Counted from the first letter of the stretch, positions 36,755 to 46,556 are shown. The stretch is 64,000 nt of DNA from Aegicerativicinus sediminis (GCF_015476115.1 NZ_CP064295.1:2226001-2290000), one strand, 5' to 3'. Program-made: numbers and translations. The notes: generated from the letters alone by a model not told the origin.

Positions 36755-37723
36755 TTAAAGGGTATTGTCTAATGCTTCAATAGCATGTATTATAAGTTCA
36801 ACAGAATGGATGTAAAATTCCGTATCTATATTTTCAAAAGTATCTGTTGGTTCATGGTAATCCTTATGGTCTTCCACGCCGAAATAGATAAAGGGTATGT
36901 CGTGATTATAAAAAATTCGATGATCTGAAGAATTCGTCCAATCAGAAACCGCTTTGTTGTGGGGGTTATCATGACCGAATAATAGCTTAATATTTTCTGT
37001 AGAAAGCCTGTTTAAAGGTTTCTGTAATTGTTGATTATGGTATAAACCAGAGGCATAGATTTCATTGTCTTCATTACGGCCAATCATGTCCATATTCACA
37101 TTTAGTATTACCTTTTCTAGGGGTACGGGTGAATGATTAACCAAATACTCGCAACCTAGTGAACCAATTTCTTCAGCATCTACAGCAGCTAAGATAAGAG
37201 TATGGTTTGGTTTGTGGTTTTTAAAATAATTGCCAATGCTCAATAATGCTGCTACCCCTGAAGCATTATCATCAGCACCATTATAAATAGTGTTGTTGTC
37301 AACCCCCAAATGATCTAAGTGGGCTGTAATAAAAAAAGCTTCTTCTCTTGCCCCATCAATTTTAACCACCACGTTTCCTCCAGAAACTGAAGTATCTTCA
37401 ACCACCTCACTCTGCGAGTGAGGAGTATTGAAATGTTTTGTTTTTTCCCATTCAGCCGCTGTGAAGTTATGTGTGAAGTTTTGAATATTTCCATTTGAAA
37501 AGGCAGGTTCTATCCCGAGGGAATCGAATTGTTTCGAAATAAATTGCCTTGCTTTTTCGTTGCCTTCGCTTCCAAATAATCGACCTTGCAAGGAATCGTG
37601 GGAAATTACCCTAAGATGATGTATTAAGAGTTTTTCGTTTAAAAAGTCTATATCTATGGAGGTATTTCTTTTACAAGCAGTAATAAAAAGAAAGGCTAAA
37701 AGGATGATAGGAAATTTGTTCAT
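36755..37723 (-). CDS. M28 family peptidase, lipoprotein
   Basis: A 322-residue zinc aminopeptidase-like protein of family M28. The N-terminus MNKFPIILLAFLFITACKR has a lipobox with Cys17. Metal ligands are readable: His and Asp in TAHLDHLGV and NGADDNASGVAAL (bridging Asp), Glu-Glu in VDAEEIGSLG, Asp in NVNMDMIGRNED, and the last His in DHKDYHEPTDT. It would cleave N-terminal residues from peptides in the periplasm. The protein is shorter than many M28 enzymes because no protease-associated domain is inserted. Monocistronic, 234 bp from the dioxygenase gene. Confidence 0.9.
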   Translation of the reverse strand: MNKFPIILLAFLFITACKRNTSIDIDFLNEKLLIHHLRVISHDSLQGRLFGSEGNEKARQFISKQFDSLGIEPAFSNGNIQNFTHNFTAAEWEKTKHFNTPHSQSEVVEDTSVSGGNVVVKIDGAREEAFFITAHLDHLGVDNNTIYNGADDNASGVAALLSIGNYFKNHKPNHTLILAAVDAEEIGSLGCEYLVNHSPVPLEKVILNVNMDMIGRNEDNEIYASGLYHNQQLQKPLNRLSTENIKLLFGHDNPHNKAVSDWTNSSDHRIFYNHDIPFIYFGVEDHKDYHEPTDTFENIDTEFYIHSVELIIHAIEALDNTL

Positions 37724-37957
37724 TTGGGTTAGGGGAGAGGATTAATGGAGAATTTTTCAATGAAAAGAATCTTGTGTTAATTTCTTGTTGAGTATACTAA
37801 AATAGTTCACTTCGCAAAAAGAAAGGGAATTTTGCCTTATAAAATCCAATAATTTTGTTCTTCGATTTATATAAAAAACGAGGTGAAATAATATGAGTCG
37901 ATTTTTTGAAATTTCTATACTAGCCTTTGCAATAAGCTTCTAATTCATTCGGCCCTG

Positions 37958-38860
37958 CTATTCAGAATATTTCAAGAATTTTTCAGCTAAGATCCTGCCA
38001 TTTCGTGATTCTATTGTGGCATGATGAATTCCTCCTTGCTGAAGGTCGAATTTTACCTTAGGATACCCCAATCCGCCTTCAAATGTGTTATCTCCAATAT
38101 ATTTTAGGCTAGCGACATATTGACCCTTTAATTTCATGAAAAGAAGGTCGTCCTTCCTAACAAACTCATAAATGCGATCGCTGTCGGCAATCTTTTGATC
38201 CGTACGGTAAAGTCCTTCGATTTTTTTAAACTCATTATCCGCTAATGGGAAAGTCTCGTTCATAACAACATTAAACACAACATTTTTTTCATTGTTGGAA
38301 TTGGTTCCAATTTCTAAAATCCTGTTTGCGGCAGATGGTGAGGAGGCACTGTCATCTGAACCGTTGTACTTATCTCCCTTGAAATAAATCTGGGTGATTA
38401 AATCTTGTTGCTCGGGGCTAGAAACGCGCATATGTATGTGAGCAGGTCGCCAACTCGATTCGTTATCTGGATTCGCTTTGTAGGGTACTGGCACAATCGT
38501 GGTGAAATGGTATTTGCCATCGGCTGCAGTTCTCAAAGCCCCTCTGTTGAGGTAATCATCCGTGGCGTTATCGTACACCTGATTTTCGTTGCATTGCCAA
38601 ATCTCAATTAAGGCATTGTTAAGTGGCGTTTTACCATCCCGCTTGAAAATTGTTCCGCTGAGGTGCATAGGAATTCCTTTCGATCCTTTCGGTATAATGT
38701 TACTTCTCAGAGGAGTTCCCGGACGGTAAAATGGCCCAAGAATATCTGTGGTCGTAGGGGAGTCCCCAACAAACTTTTCACCATTCCACTGAATGGTTCC
38801 AAAGGCACTGATACTGAAAGCAAGAAGGGATGATTGATGAATGAATGTTCTTCTTTTCAT
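37958..38860 (-). CDS. Intradiol ring-cleavage dioxygenase-like protein
   Basis: A 300-residue protein with an intradiol dioxygenase core (PF00775) at about residues 35-185. The iron ligands of the family are readable as Tyr in NQVYDNATDD, Tyr in VPVPYKAN, and His, His in WRPAHIHMRV. DILGPFYRPGTPLRSNI is the usual start of the domain. The N-terminus MKRRTFIHQSSLLAFSISAFG looks like a Tat signal, so the enzyme would be exported folded. The last about 110 residues (from NEFKKIEGLYRTDQKIADSD) are a beta-rich extension that ordinary catechol dioxygenases lack. No aromatic-degradation genes are adjacent, so the substrate is open. Confidence 0.82.
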   Translation of the reverse strand: MKRRTFIHQSSLLAFSISAFGTIQWNGEKFVGDSPTTTDILGPFYRPGTPLRSNIIPKGSKGIPMHLSGTIFKRDGKTPLNNALIEIWQCNENQVYDNATDDYLNRGALRTAADGKYHFTTIVPVPYKANPDNESSWRPAHIHMRVSSPEQQDLITQIYFKGDKYNGSDDSASSPSAANRILEIGTNSNNEKNVVFNVVMNETFPLADNEFKKIEGLYRTDQKIADSDRIYEFVRKDDLLFMKLKGQYVASLKYIGDNTFEGGLGYPKVKFDLQQGGIHHATIESRNGRILAEKFLKYSE

Positions 38861-38986
38861 AATGTCTTAAAATGGTTAGTTAGATTAGTTTTGAATATAT
38901 ACCAATCAAATAAGCCTGTTAAGTTTCACGATTTTTGAAGAGGCGACGCAAAATGAATTCATATTCAGCTTGTATTCAGCTGATCC

Positions 38987-39000
38987 CTAAGGTAGTAAAT
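38987..39000 (-). promoter_or_regulatory. Copy of the CTAAGRTAGTAAA upstream element
   Basis: CTAAGGTAGTAAAT at 38987-39000, read on the minus strand as ATTTACTACCTTAG. It contains TACCTTAG, close to the -7 box TAnnTTTG, about 127 bp upstream of the dioxygenase start. See the shared-element finding. Confidence 0.35.
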
Positions 39001-39085
39001 TTTTGATAGTAAATTAGGTCTTCTGAAATCTGAAAAGATTATAGAGAACTATGTGATAATATTTAATAATTGCCAATTTAAATTT

Positions 39086-39439
39086 TCAAGAATTAGCAAC
39101 GTATATCAACTCAGTTAGTATGGCCATATTCTTTGCAAAGTGCATCCCTTCTAGCAGTTTTTTATCATGACCTTCTTCCTTCCAAAATTGGTGGATGGTA
39201 AACGAAGCAATTACCAAAAAAGCTGAAAGACCAATAATTCCAATAGTCATTAGATATCCTGTGGCTAGAGAAAGTCCGCCGAATATAAGCGCAATACCAC
39301 TGATGCGAACCATTAGTTTTGGGGATATTAAACCTTTTTTATGGGAATATTCTTCATAAAAACTAGTGTTTATTAAATGGTTTACCCCATTCAATATGAA
39401 AAAAAGGCCTAATAAAATTAATAGTATGGTTTTAATCAT
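39086..39439 (-). CDS. DoxX-like small membrane protein
   Basis: A 117-residue membrane protein with four segments and the DoxX-type opening ILLGLFFILNGVNHLIN, then MVRISGIALIFGGLSLATGY and MTIGIIGLSAFLVIAS, followed by FTIHQFWKEEGHDKKLLEGMHFAKNMAILT, which is the usual DoxX end block. Function of these proteins is unclear; some act with respiratory or thiol systems. It lies 140 bp downstream of the formate dehydrogenase alpha gene on the same strand and may or may not be co-transcribed with it. Confidence 0.78.
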   Translation of the reverse strand: MIKTILLILLGLFFILNGVNHLINTSFYEEYSHKKGLISPKLMVRISGIALIFGGLSLATGYLMTIGIIGLSAFLVIASFTIHQFWKEEGHDKKLLEGMHFAKNMAILTELIYVANS

Positions 39440-39579
39440 AAGTTATTTTGAATATAACCTTGTTGGTCTTTATTATTTTGATTTTTCCAAGTTCAGGGTT
39501 ATGCAAATGCCAATATTCTTTTCGAATTATCCGAAAACTGGAATTAGCCAAATTTACTTTAAATTTCAGCCACAATTGA

Positions 39580-42312
39580 TTATTCCTCCATTGCCAACTG
39601 CTTGAACTTTCCTTTACTTTTTCTTATCCGTACGGCAACTACTTTATATTCTGGACACATGGCCTCAGAATCGTGAACATCTCCAGTGATATTGTTGATC
39701 ATAATTTCAGGAAAATGGAAGGTAGTGCTGAGAACCCCTTTATTTACTTCGTCTGTAATCCTGGCACGTACATCTACCTTGCCCCGTGCTGACTCCAAGC
39801 ATACAAAATCTCCATCTTCAATAAAATGGATTTCTGCATCTTCTGGGTTGATCATTAGGTAGTCACTTTTCAGCAATTGCTCATTGGCGGTTCTTCTGGT
39901 CATAGCACCGCAATTGTAATGTTCCAATTCACGATTTGTAGTTAGTATATAGGGATAATCTTTGGAGTGAGTAGTTAATTCTTTTGTTTCCTCCCAAGGA
40001 TTAAATTCAAAATAACCTTTACCTCGTTTAAATTCAGATGTGTGCAATATTTTAGTGTCTGTTCCATTTGCACTCACTGGCCATTGCAAGCCATTTATCC
40101 CAAGTCGATCCCAGCTGATTCCCTCAAAGAAAGGAACAATCTGTGAAATTTCTTCCAACATACCGTCAGGGGTATAATCAGCTTGCTTATATCCCATGCG
40201 ATTCATGATGTCAATAATAATTTGTCCGTCTGGCTTAGACCCTGGGTATGGAGGTACTACTTGTCGCACTGCTTGTACCCGACGTTCCCCATTAGTGAAT
40301 GTGCCGCTTTTCTCTAAAAACGACGCCCCTGGTAAAATCACATCTGCATGTTTGGCTGTTTCCGTCATGAATAGTTCTTGGACAATCACTAAATCTGTAG
40401 CTTCCAAAGCCCTAATTACTTTTTGGGTGTTAGGGTCAGTTTGAACCACATCCTCCCCAATAATCCATATGGCTTTTAGTTTGCCAGCAAGAGCAGCATC
40501 AAACATCTCAGGAATTTTGTAGCCGATATGTTTTGGAACTTCCACTCCATAAAATTGATTGTATTTTTTGTTCACCTCATCCTTAGTTACATCGAGGTAA
40601 CCTGCACCTTGATGAGGTTGAACACCCATATCTGCTGAGCCTTGGACATTGTTTTGTCCCCTAAGTGGATTTACCCCCACACCTTTCCTGCCTATATTAC
40701 CCGTAATCATAGCGAGGTCGGCAATTTGCATTACCGTAAATGTGCCCTGTGAATGTTCTGTTACCCCCAAACCATGAAAAGACATTGCGTTTGGTGCCTT
40801 TGCATAGGCAATGGCTGCTTGGCGTACAAGTTGTCGGTCTACCCCAGAAACCGACTCCATTTTATCGATATCTAAGTTCAATAATTCATCTCTGAATTCC
40901 TTAAAGCCTTCGGTACGGTTGGCGATGAATGATTCATCGGCTAATCCTTCTTTTATAATGTAGTACATCATCGTATTTAGAACGGCAACATTTGTTCCCG
41001 GTCTCAAGGGTAAATGGAAGGTGGCGTAACGAGCTAATTCAGTACGTCTTGGATCAATGACAATAGAGACATTGTCAGATTTCATTGCAAACTGTTTTAA
41101 TTTGGCTCCGGTAACTGGATGTGCATCTGTAGGATTGGCACCAATAACAAGGATGCAATTGGTGTGTTTTAAATCTTCAATAGAATTTGTGGCCGCTCCC
41201 GTTCCGAACGTTCTTTGCATGCCAAGTGCAGTAGGAGAATGGCAAACCCTTGCACAGCCATCTATGTTGTTGGTTTGGATGACCGCTCGAAAAAACTTTT
41301 GCATCAAATAATTTTCTTCGTTGGTACATCTAGATGAGGAAATACCAGCTAATGAATCGGGTCCGAATTCATTTTTGTAATGTGTGAATTTGTCTGTAAT
41401 ATAGCTATAGACTTCCTCCCAACTTACCTTTTCAAATTCACCATTTCTTTTGATCATAGGTGAATCTAATCGCTCTGGATGATTATAAAACTTAAAAGCA
41501 TAGCGACCTTTTAAGCATGTGTGGCCTTGATTTACTTCGGCGTCGTACGGAGCTCTAATGCTTAATATTTCACCATTTGTGGAAGATACCTCAAGGTTGC
41601 AGCCGACACCACAATAGGTACAAATAGTTCTGGTTTTTTCGGTTGCAAAAATGGCTTTTGATTGAAAAACATCTGAAATGGCCGATGTCGGACAGGCTTG
41701 GGAACAGGCTCCGCAACTTACACAATCCGAGTCCATAAAAGATTGGTCTAGGCCTTTAATAATATGGGAGTCGAATCCTCTTCCTGCCATACTCAAAACA
41801 AATTCCCCTTGAACTTCATCACATGCCCTAACACATCTGTAGCAATTAATGCATTTAGAAAAATCGGATGTCATATAAGGATGGCTCAAGTCTTTTTCTT
41901 TTTGCAAATGGTTATCGCCTTCAGGATACCGAACATCCCTGATTCCCACTTGTGCAGCTACTGATTGTAATTCACAATTACCATTTACCTCACAGGTTAA
42001 ACAATCTAGTGGATGATCCGTTAGGACTAACTCTAATATGTTTTTACGCAATTTTTTGATGCTGGGGGTACTTGTATAAATGTACTGTCCTTCACCAATT
42101 GGACTGTGGCAAGAAGCCATAGTTTTGGTTTTGCCACCTTCTTCCAATGCTACTTCCACACTACATACCCTGCAGGAACCAAAGGGTTCCAAATTTGGGG
42201 CATCGCAAAGGGTTGGGACAAGTTTAGTCCCCTTGTGGCGACGAATAAATGATAACATCATTTCGCCATCGTTAATTTTAAATTCTTGGTTATCGATAAA
42301 AGCAGTTTTCAT
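39580..42312 (-). CDS. fdhF: Formate dehydrogenase alpha subunit (molybdo-/tungsto-enzyme, NAD-linked type)
   Basis: A 910-residue catalytic subunit that oxidises formate to CO2. Modules in order: N-terminal 2Fe-2S domain (CDAPNLEPFGSCRVC, later ASCHSP), a NuoG-type His-Cys cluster site (HPLDCLTCEVNGNC), two 4Fe-4S motifs (CINCYRCVRAC and CVSCGACSQACP), the domain I cluster CTYCGVGCNLEVS, and the molybdopterin body. The metal ligand position is Cys357 in ARVCHSPTALG (41242-41244), so this is a Cys, not a Sec, enzyme. DKRTG-type dinucleotide binding at the C-terminus (RELEHYNCGAMTRR, EDAEIHFIEDGD) is present. It is 57 bp after the FdsB-type gene, with FdhD first in the operon. Confidence 0.93.
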   Translation of the reverse strand: MKTAFIDNQEFKINDGEMMLSFIRRHKGTKLVPTLCDAPNLEPFGSCRVCSVEVALEEGGKTKTMASCHSPIGEGQYIYTSTPSIKKLRKNILELVLTDHPLDCLTCEVNGNCELQSVAAQVGIRDVRYPEGDNHLQKEKDLSHPYMTSDFSKCINCYRCVRACDEVQGEFVLSMAGRGFDSHIIKGLDQSFMDSDCVSCGACSQACPTSAISDVFQSKAIFATEKTRTICTYCGVGCNLEVSSTNGEILSIRAPYDAEVNQGHTCLKGRYAFKFYNHPERLDSPMIKRNGEFEKVSWEEVYSYITDKFTHYKNEFGPDSLAGISSSRCTNEENYLMQKFFRAVIQTNNIDGCARVCHSPTALGMQRTFGTGAATNSIEDLKHTNCILVIGANPTDAHPVTGAKLKQFAMKSDNVSIVIDPRRTELARYATFHLPLRPGTNVAVLNTMMYYIIKEGLADESFIANRTEGFKEFRDELLNLDIDKMESVSGVDRQLVRQAAIAYAKAPNAMSFHGLGVTEHSQGTFTVMQIADLAMITGNIGRKGVGVNPLRGQNNVQGSADMGVQPHQGAGYLDVTKDEVNKKYNQFYGVEVPKHIGYKIPEMFDAALAGKLKAIWIIGEDVVQTDPNTQKVIRALEATDLVIVQELFMTETAKHADVILPGASFLEKSGTFTNGERRVQAVRQVVPPYPGSKPDGQIIIDIMNRMGYKQADYTPDGMLEEISQIVPFFEGISWDRLGINGLQWPVSANGTDTKILHTSEFKRGKGYFEFNPWEETKELTTHSKDYPYILTTNRELEHYNCGAMTRRTANEQLLKSDYLMINPEDAEIHFIEDGDFVCLESARGKVDVRARITDEVNKGVLSTTFHFPEIMINNITGDVHDSEAMCPEYKVVAVRIRKSKGKFKQLAMEE

Positions 42313-42369
42313 AGCCTGGAGAATTCTAATTTCAATTTTTTACTATTTGGCACCCTTTTTCCTAATTTA

Positions 42370-44028
42370 TTAATCTCGATTAAAATAAGGTTTTAATTCT
42401 TCTTCAAAATACATTAGGGCGTTTCTTATTGGTAATGGGATACCTCCACCATGAGCACAAAGTGAACCTTGTTCTAGTGTGGACAATAAATCAGTAAATA
42501 GACTGTAGTCTATTTTGTACTCTGAATGCAAAGCTTTGTACGCTAGTTCCTGACCTCTTTTAGTCCCTAGTCTGCAAGGAAAGCATTTCCCGCAACTTTC
42601 GTAAGCAGCAAAGTCAAACAAGTGCTCAATAAATGCCATGATCGGTAGCTCTTCAGGTACACAAATTACGGAGGCATGCCCTAATAAAAATCCCGCTTTT
42701 GAAAATGATTCGAAATCTATTGTTAGATCCTTAATTTTAGAAACAGGAACCAGTCCACCTAAAGGACCGCCAATTTGTAAGGATTTCACCGGTTTTTTAA
42801 AACCACCTCCAAGGTCATATACTAATGTTGAGAGAGGTGTTCCCATTGGTACTTCATATACTCCTGGGTTATTAAACAGGCTGTCAAGGGAAACGAGTTT
42901 TGTTCCAGATGAACGGTCAGTGCCTATGCCATGCCAAGCTTCACCTCCATTTGAAATTATATAATGAAGTGCAGCAAGGGTTTCTACGTTATTCACCGTT
43001 GTAGGTTTGTTGAACAAACCCTTTTGTGCTGGGAATGGTGGTCGAACACGTACCTCGGGTCGTTGTCCTTCAATGGAATTAATTAAGGCAGTTTCTTCGC
43101 CGCATATATATGACCCTTGTGCTTGTATTATTTTAAAATTATAGTTGAATCCTGAGCCCTTAATATTCTCTCCTACTAACCCCTGATCTTTTAATTCGTT
43201 GATGGCCGTTTGGACCACTTTTACGGCTTCAGGGTATTCAGCCCGTATGTATAAAATACCGTAGGATGCATGGGTTACATAACCAGCTATTAGCATCCCA
43301 AACAAGACAGAATGTGGCCGTTCTTCCAGCAAATAGCGATCGGTATATGCGCCTGGGTCTCCTTCATCTGCGTTACAGATAATGAATTTGGTTTTATTTT
43401 CTTCTTTACGACAAAATTCCAACTTCATGCCCATGGGGAAACCTGCCCCTCCACGACCACGCAGATTTGAAGATTTAATTTCTTCTAGAACCTTTGCAGA
43501 ATCTGTTTTTAATGTCTTTAAAAAGGGCTCGTAGTACTTTTCAATAGATGTAAACTCTGCGGTTAGGATTGGTTTATCAAATGCTGCAACTGTATATTGG
43601 TCTGTGTTATTCCCTTCTTTTTCGGAAACAATTTCTTCTAAATTATTGATGGCATTTCCAGAATAATTTTTGCCCTTATAATGGAAGGCATAATTTTCAT
43701 GACAGCGACCAAGGCAAGTCATATGTCCAATTTCTGTGTCCTTAAATTGCAACCTTAGCGTCTCTATAACTTCTGGTTGCGTCCCGGAGCAGTAACACGC
43801 TGTACCGTTGCAGACATACACTTTTTTGTCTTTATTTTCGGGTTTTAAAAAATCGTAAAAAGAGGAAGTGCCAAAGGTATTTGCTTTACCGATCAAAAAT
43901 TCATCGGCCAATTTTGCCAAACTGTCATCGTCTGGGCTACCTTCAGGTTTTGAAAGTTTCCCCATTTTATCGAAGAGGCTTTCTTCAACACCTTTTCTTC
44001 CTAATAATTCACTTAAGTTATTAGACAT
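42370..44028 (-). CDS. Formate dehydrogenase beta subunit, FdsG-FdsB fusion (NuoEF-like)
   Basis: A 552-residue subunit that passes electrons to NAD. The N-terminal about 150 residues are a NuoE/FdsG-type thioredoxin-fold 2Fe-2S domain (VYVCNGTACYCSG, then MTCLGRCHENYAF). The rest is NuoF/FdsB-like: FMN and NADH sites in LRGRGGAGFPMGMKLEFC, ICNADEGDPGAYTDR and GSYICGEETAL, and the 4Fe-4S site ESCGKCFPCRLGTKRG with GSLCAHGGG. In other bacteria the two parts are separate genes (fdsG, fdsB); here they are fused. It starts 1 bp after fdhD and precedes the alpha subunit, so all three form an operon. It would be soluble, as no membrane subunit is present. Confidence 0.92.
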   Translation of the reverse strand: MSNNLSELLGRKGVEESLFDKMGKLSKPEGSPDDDSLAKLADEFLIGKANTFGTSSFYDFLKPENKDKKVYVCNGTACYCSGTQPEVIETLRLQFKDTEIGHMTCLGRCHENYAFHYKGKNYSGNAINNLEEIVSEKEGNNTDQYTVAAFDKPILTAEFTSIEKYYEPFLKTLKTDSAKVLEEIKSSNLRGRGGAGFPMGMKLEFCRKEENKTKFIICNADEGDPGAYTDRYLLEERPHSVLFGMLIAGYVTHASYGILYIRAEYPEAVKVVQTAINELKDQGLVGENIKGSGFNYNFKIIQAQGSYICGEETALINSIEGQRPEVRVRPPFPAQKGLFNKPTTVNNVETLAALHYIISNGGEAWHGIGTDRSSGTKLVSLDSLFNNPGVYEVPMGTPLSTLVYDLGGGFKKPVKSLQIGGPLGGLVPVSKIKDLTIDFESFSKAGFLLGHASVICVPEELPIMAFIEHLFDFAAYESCGKCFPCRLGTKRGQELAYKALHSEYKIDYSLFTDLLSTLEQGSLCAHGGGIPLPIRNALMYFEEELKPYFNRD

Positions 44029-44029
44029 A

Positions 44030-44857
44030 TTAACTAGCTTCGTTTTTGTTGTGAAAATTTATTGTAATTCGCTCAGGATGCGAATAGCAAGTAGTTCTAT
44101 TATTTCTGCTGAATGCAAAAAGGGTAATTCCCAATTCTTTGGCATAATCCACAGCCAATGAAGATGGTGCCGATACTGCTGCCAAAATCGGAATTTTAGC
44201 CTTGAAACATTTAACAACAATTTCGTAGGATATTCGGCCGCTTACAGTCAAAATTTTTGCTTGGGTTAAAGCCCCATCATTTATTAATTTGCCAACAACT
44301 TTGTCTACCGCATTATGCCTGCCTATATCCTCCATGGTGTAAAGCAATTCTCCATTTATGTTAAATGCAGTGGCGGCATGAGTACCTCCAGACTTTTTAA
44401 AATTCCTTTGGTTCAACAACATTCGCTCAAAAAGTTCGTGGATTAAGTCTACATCAATCGTACTGTTTTCGTCAATTTGAGATGTATCGAAAATTAAATC
44501 TTCCAATGATGTTTTGCCGCAAATACCGCAGGAAGAAACGGATAATAGGCTACGGCTATTTGTATACCCTTTACCCATTTTATCTTCTGGAATGTTGGTG
44601 TTAACTATTGTAATAATTCCCTTGTCACTTTTTTGTTCAATGACAATTTCAGGTTGGAAGTTTTTATCATTTAAAACATCTTCAGCATGCAATATACCTC
44701 TGGCCAAGGCAATATCCTCGCCGGGAGTACGCATCGATACAGTAAAAGGCTCGTTGTTAATGTTAATTTGAAGAGCTTCCTCAACAGTCAATGCGTCAAG
44801 AACTCGGGAAGATCCGAATTCTTGAAATTTTATGCCTTCATATTGCCTAGTTGCCAT
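44030..44857 (-). CDS. fdhD: Formate dehydrogenase accessory sulfurtransferase FdhD
   Basis: A 275-residue FdhD protein, which transfers sulfur to the molybdenum cofactor and is needed for formate dehydrogenase activity. The key Cys pair is in SVSSCGICGKTSLED. TGGTHAATAFN-like block reads KSGGTHAATAFNINGEL, followed by MEDIGRHNAVDKVVGKL and LTVSGRISYEIVVKC, all typical. The ATG at 44857 (MATRQYEG) fits the family start better than the longer frame to 44875. It is the first gene of the operon fdhD, FdsGB, FdhF. A TACCTTTA box on the minus strand lies about 30 bp upstream. Confidence 0.93.
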   Translation of the reverse strand: MATRQYEGIKFQEFGSSRVLDALTVEEALQININNEPFTVSMRTPGEDIALARGILHAEDVLNDKNFQPEIVIEQKSDKGIITIVNTNIPEDKMGKGYTNSRSLLSVSSCGICGKTSLEDLIFDTSQIDENSTIDVDLIHELFERMLLNQRNFKKSGGTHAATAFNINGELLYTMEDIGRHNAVDKVVGKLINDGALTQAKILTVSGRISYEIVVKCFKAKIPILAAVSAPSSLAVDYAKELGITLFAFSRNNRTTCYSHPERITINFHNKNEAS

Positions 44858-45078
44858 GCCGGTAGTGAAAAACAAGACTGTGCTTTAAAGGTAAGGAAAT
44901 TTACTGATTAGGATATCCTACCAAGCTACCGTGGTAGTTGATTTGTTTCTTCTTGGATATCAGTATTTAACTTGAATAGCGGTCCTAAATAAATACCGAT
45001 TCGTAATAACTTTTGACGAATTCGAAAAGACATTGGTATCCTATATTTGACGATATTGAACGCATGAATTTTGAAACG

Positions 45079-46509
45079 TTACTCCTCTATTTTATTAGCT
45101 TCAATACGACCAAACTTAAACCCAACTACTTTTTCATTTTCAAAAGTAAAATTGAAGTAACTTCCATTGCTTGAGTCAAAATAAGTGCTATCAGTTTCTG
45201 GCAAAATATACAAAGACCCATCTGTAAAATCTGGAATAACCTCTAGTCCTTCATCCTTAATTTCAATAGAAACCTCTCCACGTTCAGGAATGGTATATTT
45301 ACCAATGTAAACCATGCGCTGTTCTTCAGTTTTTTTGATAATTGAACGCTTTTGTGGTTCAACACCCGGTAAATCATATTCTTTTGCGAGGCTCAACATG
45401 ATTTCTTGCATGATGCTTCCGTTATCAGAATTTACCATGATAACAACGGCAATGGGTTTTTCTTTCCATGCTACAAGATTGGCTCTAAAGCCTTCATCAG
45501 CACCTCCGTGTCCATAAGTATGCTCGCTAACGCCAGGGCCCAAACCATGGTTGTTCATTCCAGGGTTAAGCATTTCATTAACCGTAGATGCCTTTAATAA
45601 ACCATCCTCGCCAGATTGTTGTATTTTCTGAATTTCTTTTGCCCAAAGAATTAGCTGTGATGGTGTTGTCCAGAGACCGGCTGCCGCCATTTCTGGGTAT
45701 ATGGGCCATTTTCCTTCTACTTCTTTACCATCTGCTCTATAGCCTGTTGCCGCAATGGAATGATAATTTTCGGGAAGCGGATTCTCAAAGGTGCTCCTTG
45801 TCATGCCTAGTGGATCGAGGACATTGGTCTGCATGATTTCAGGGAAGGATTTTCCTTCAAGATCTGTAATCATTAATTGCATAATGGTATAACCTCCACC
45901 AGAATACATCCAACTTTCGCCAGGTTCTTTATAAACCCTGACCGAATCTGTGTTGCCTTTTCCGTCTAATACTTCCGGGACTGTTGGTATAGTATCTCCT
46001 TTATCGTAACCAGGAAACCCCCAAACCGTTAAACCTGCAGTATGGTTAAGGATTCTTCTTGTGGTAACTTTTTCATTAGTGGTGTAGTCATTATCGGGTA
46101 ATTTCCAACTAGTTAAATACGTATTGGCATTAGAATCTAAGTGAATTTTTCCTTCCTCGGTAAGTTGGTGAGCCCTAATTGCAGCTACAGGCTTGCTTAT
46201 GGAGCCGGCAAGAAACATTGTTTCGGTTGAAACAAGTCGGTTTTCTGTGCTATCAGCCATTCCATAACCTTTAGCCCATTCAATTTTACCATCATTCAAT
46301 ATTGCTATACTTACTCCTGGAATTCCGAGTTCTTTCAGTCGGTCATTAATATTATAATTAGGAATACTATCTCCCTCAATCTGAAGATTGGGTTGGAGGC
46401 CATTTTCGATTCTAGAAATACGCGCTTCTAAAAGGTCATCTGTTTCCTTGGTTTTAGATTGGCAACTAATAAGGAATATTAAAAATAGTAAAGTGTAAAT
46501 CGATTTCAT
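45079..46509 (-). CDS. Serine hydrolase of the class C beta-lactamase/DD-peptidase family, lipoprotein
   Basis: A 476-residue exported enzyme. The N-terminus MKSIYTLLFLIFLISCQSK has a lipobox with Cys16. The catalytic SxxK is AGSISKPVA, the second motif is YSGGGY (Tyr-x-Gly/Asn type), and the third is YGHGGADEGF (HGG in place of KTG). This is the pattern of the PF00144 family, which includes class C lactamases, esterases and peptidases. A C-terminal beta domain of about 100 residues (from MVYIGKYTIPERGEVS) follows, as in related flavobacterial proteins. Whether it acts on beta-lactams is not predictable; most family members in this group are esterases or peptidases. Confidence 0.87.
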   Translation of the reverse strand: MKSIYTLLFLIFLISCQSKTKETDDLLEARISRIENGLQPNLQIEGDSIPNYNINDRLKELGIPGVSIAILNDGKIEWAKGYGMADSTENRLVSTETMFLAGSISKPVAAIRAHQLTEEGKIHLDSNANTYLTSWKLPDNDYTTNEKVTTRRILNHTAGLTVWGFPGYDKGDTIPTVPEVLDGKGNTDSVRVYKEPGESWMYSGGGYTIMQLMITDLEGKSFPEIMQTNVLDPLGMTRSTFENPLPENYHSIAATGYRADGKEVEGKWPIYPEMAAAGLWTTPSQLILWAKEIQKIQQSGEDGLLKASTVNEMLNPGMNNHGLGPGVSEHTYGHGGADEGFRANLVAWKEKPIAVVIMVNSDNGSIMQEIMLSLAKEYDLPGVEPQKRSIIKKTEEQRMVYIGKYTIPERGEVSIEIKDEGLEVIPDFTDGSLYILPETDSTYFDSSNGSYFNFTFENEKVVGFKFGRIEANKIEE

Positions 46510-46556
46510 TTTGAGAAAAGATTTATAGATTTTGAGTTAGTAATCCCTAGTTTAAA

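Noticed and set aside
41242-41244. Possible selenocysteine site in formate dehydrogenase
   Set aside because: The codon is TGC (Cys357), not TGA, so no Sec machinery is needed.
44917-44937. Imperfect CTACCA/TGGTAG hairpin upstream of fdhD as a molybdenum-cofactor riboswitch
   Set aside because: Only a 6-bp stem with none of the larger structure expected of that riboswitch.
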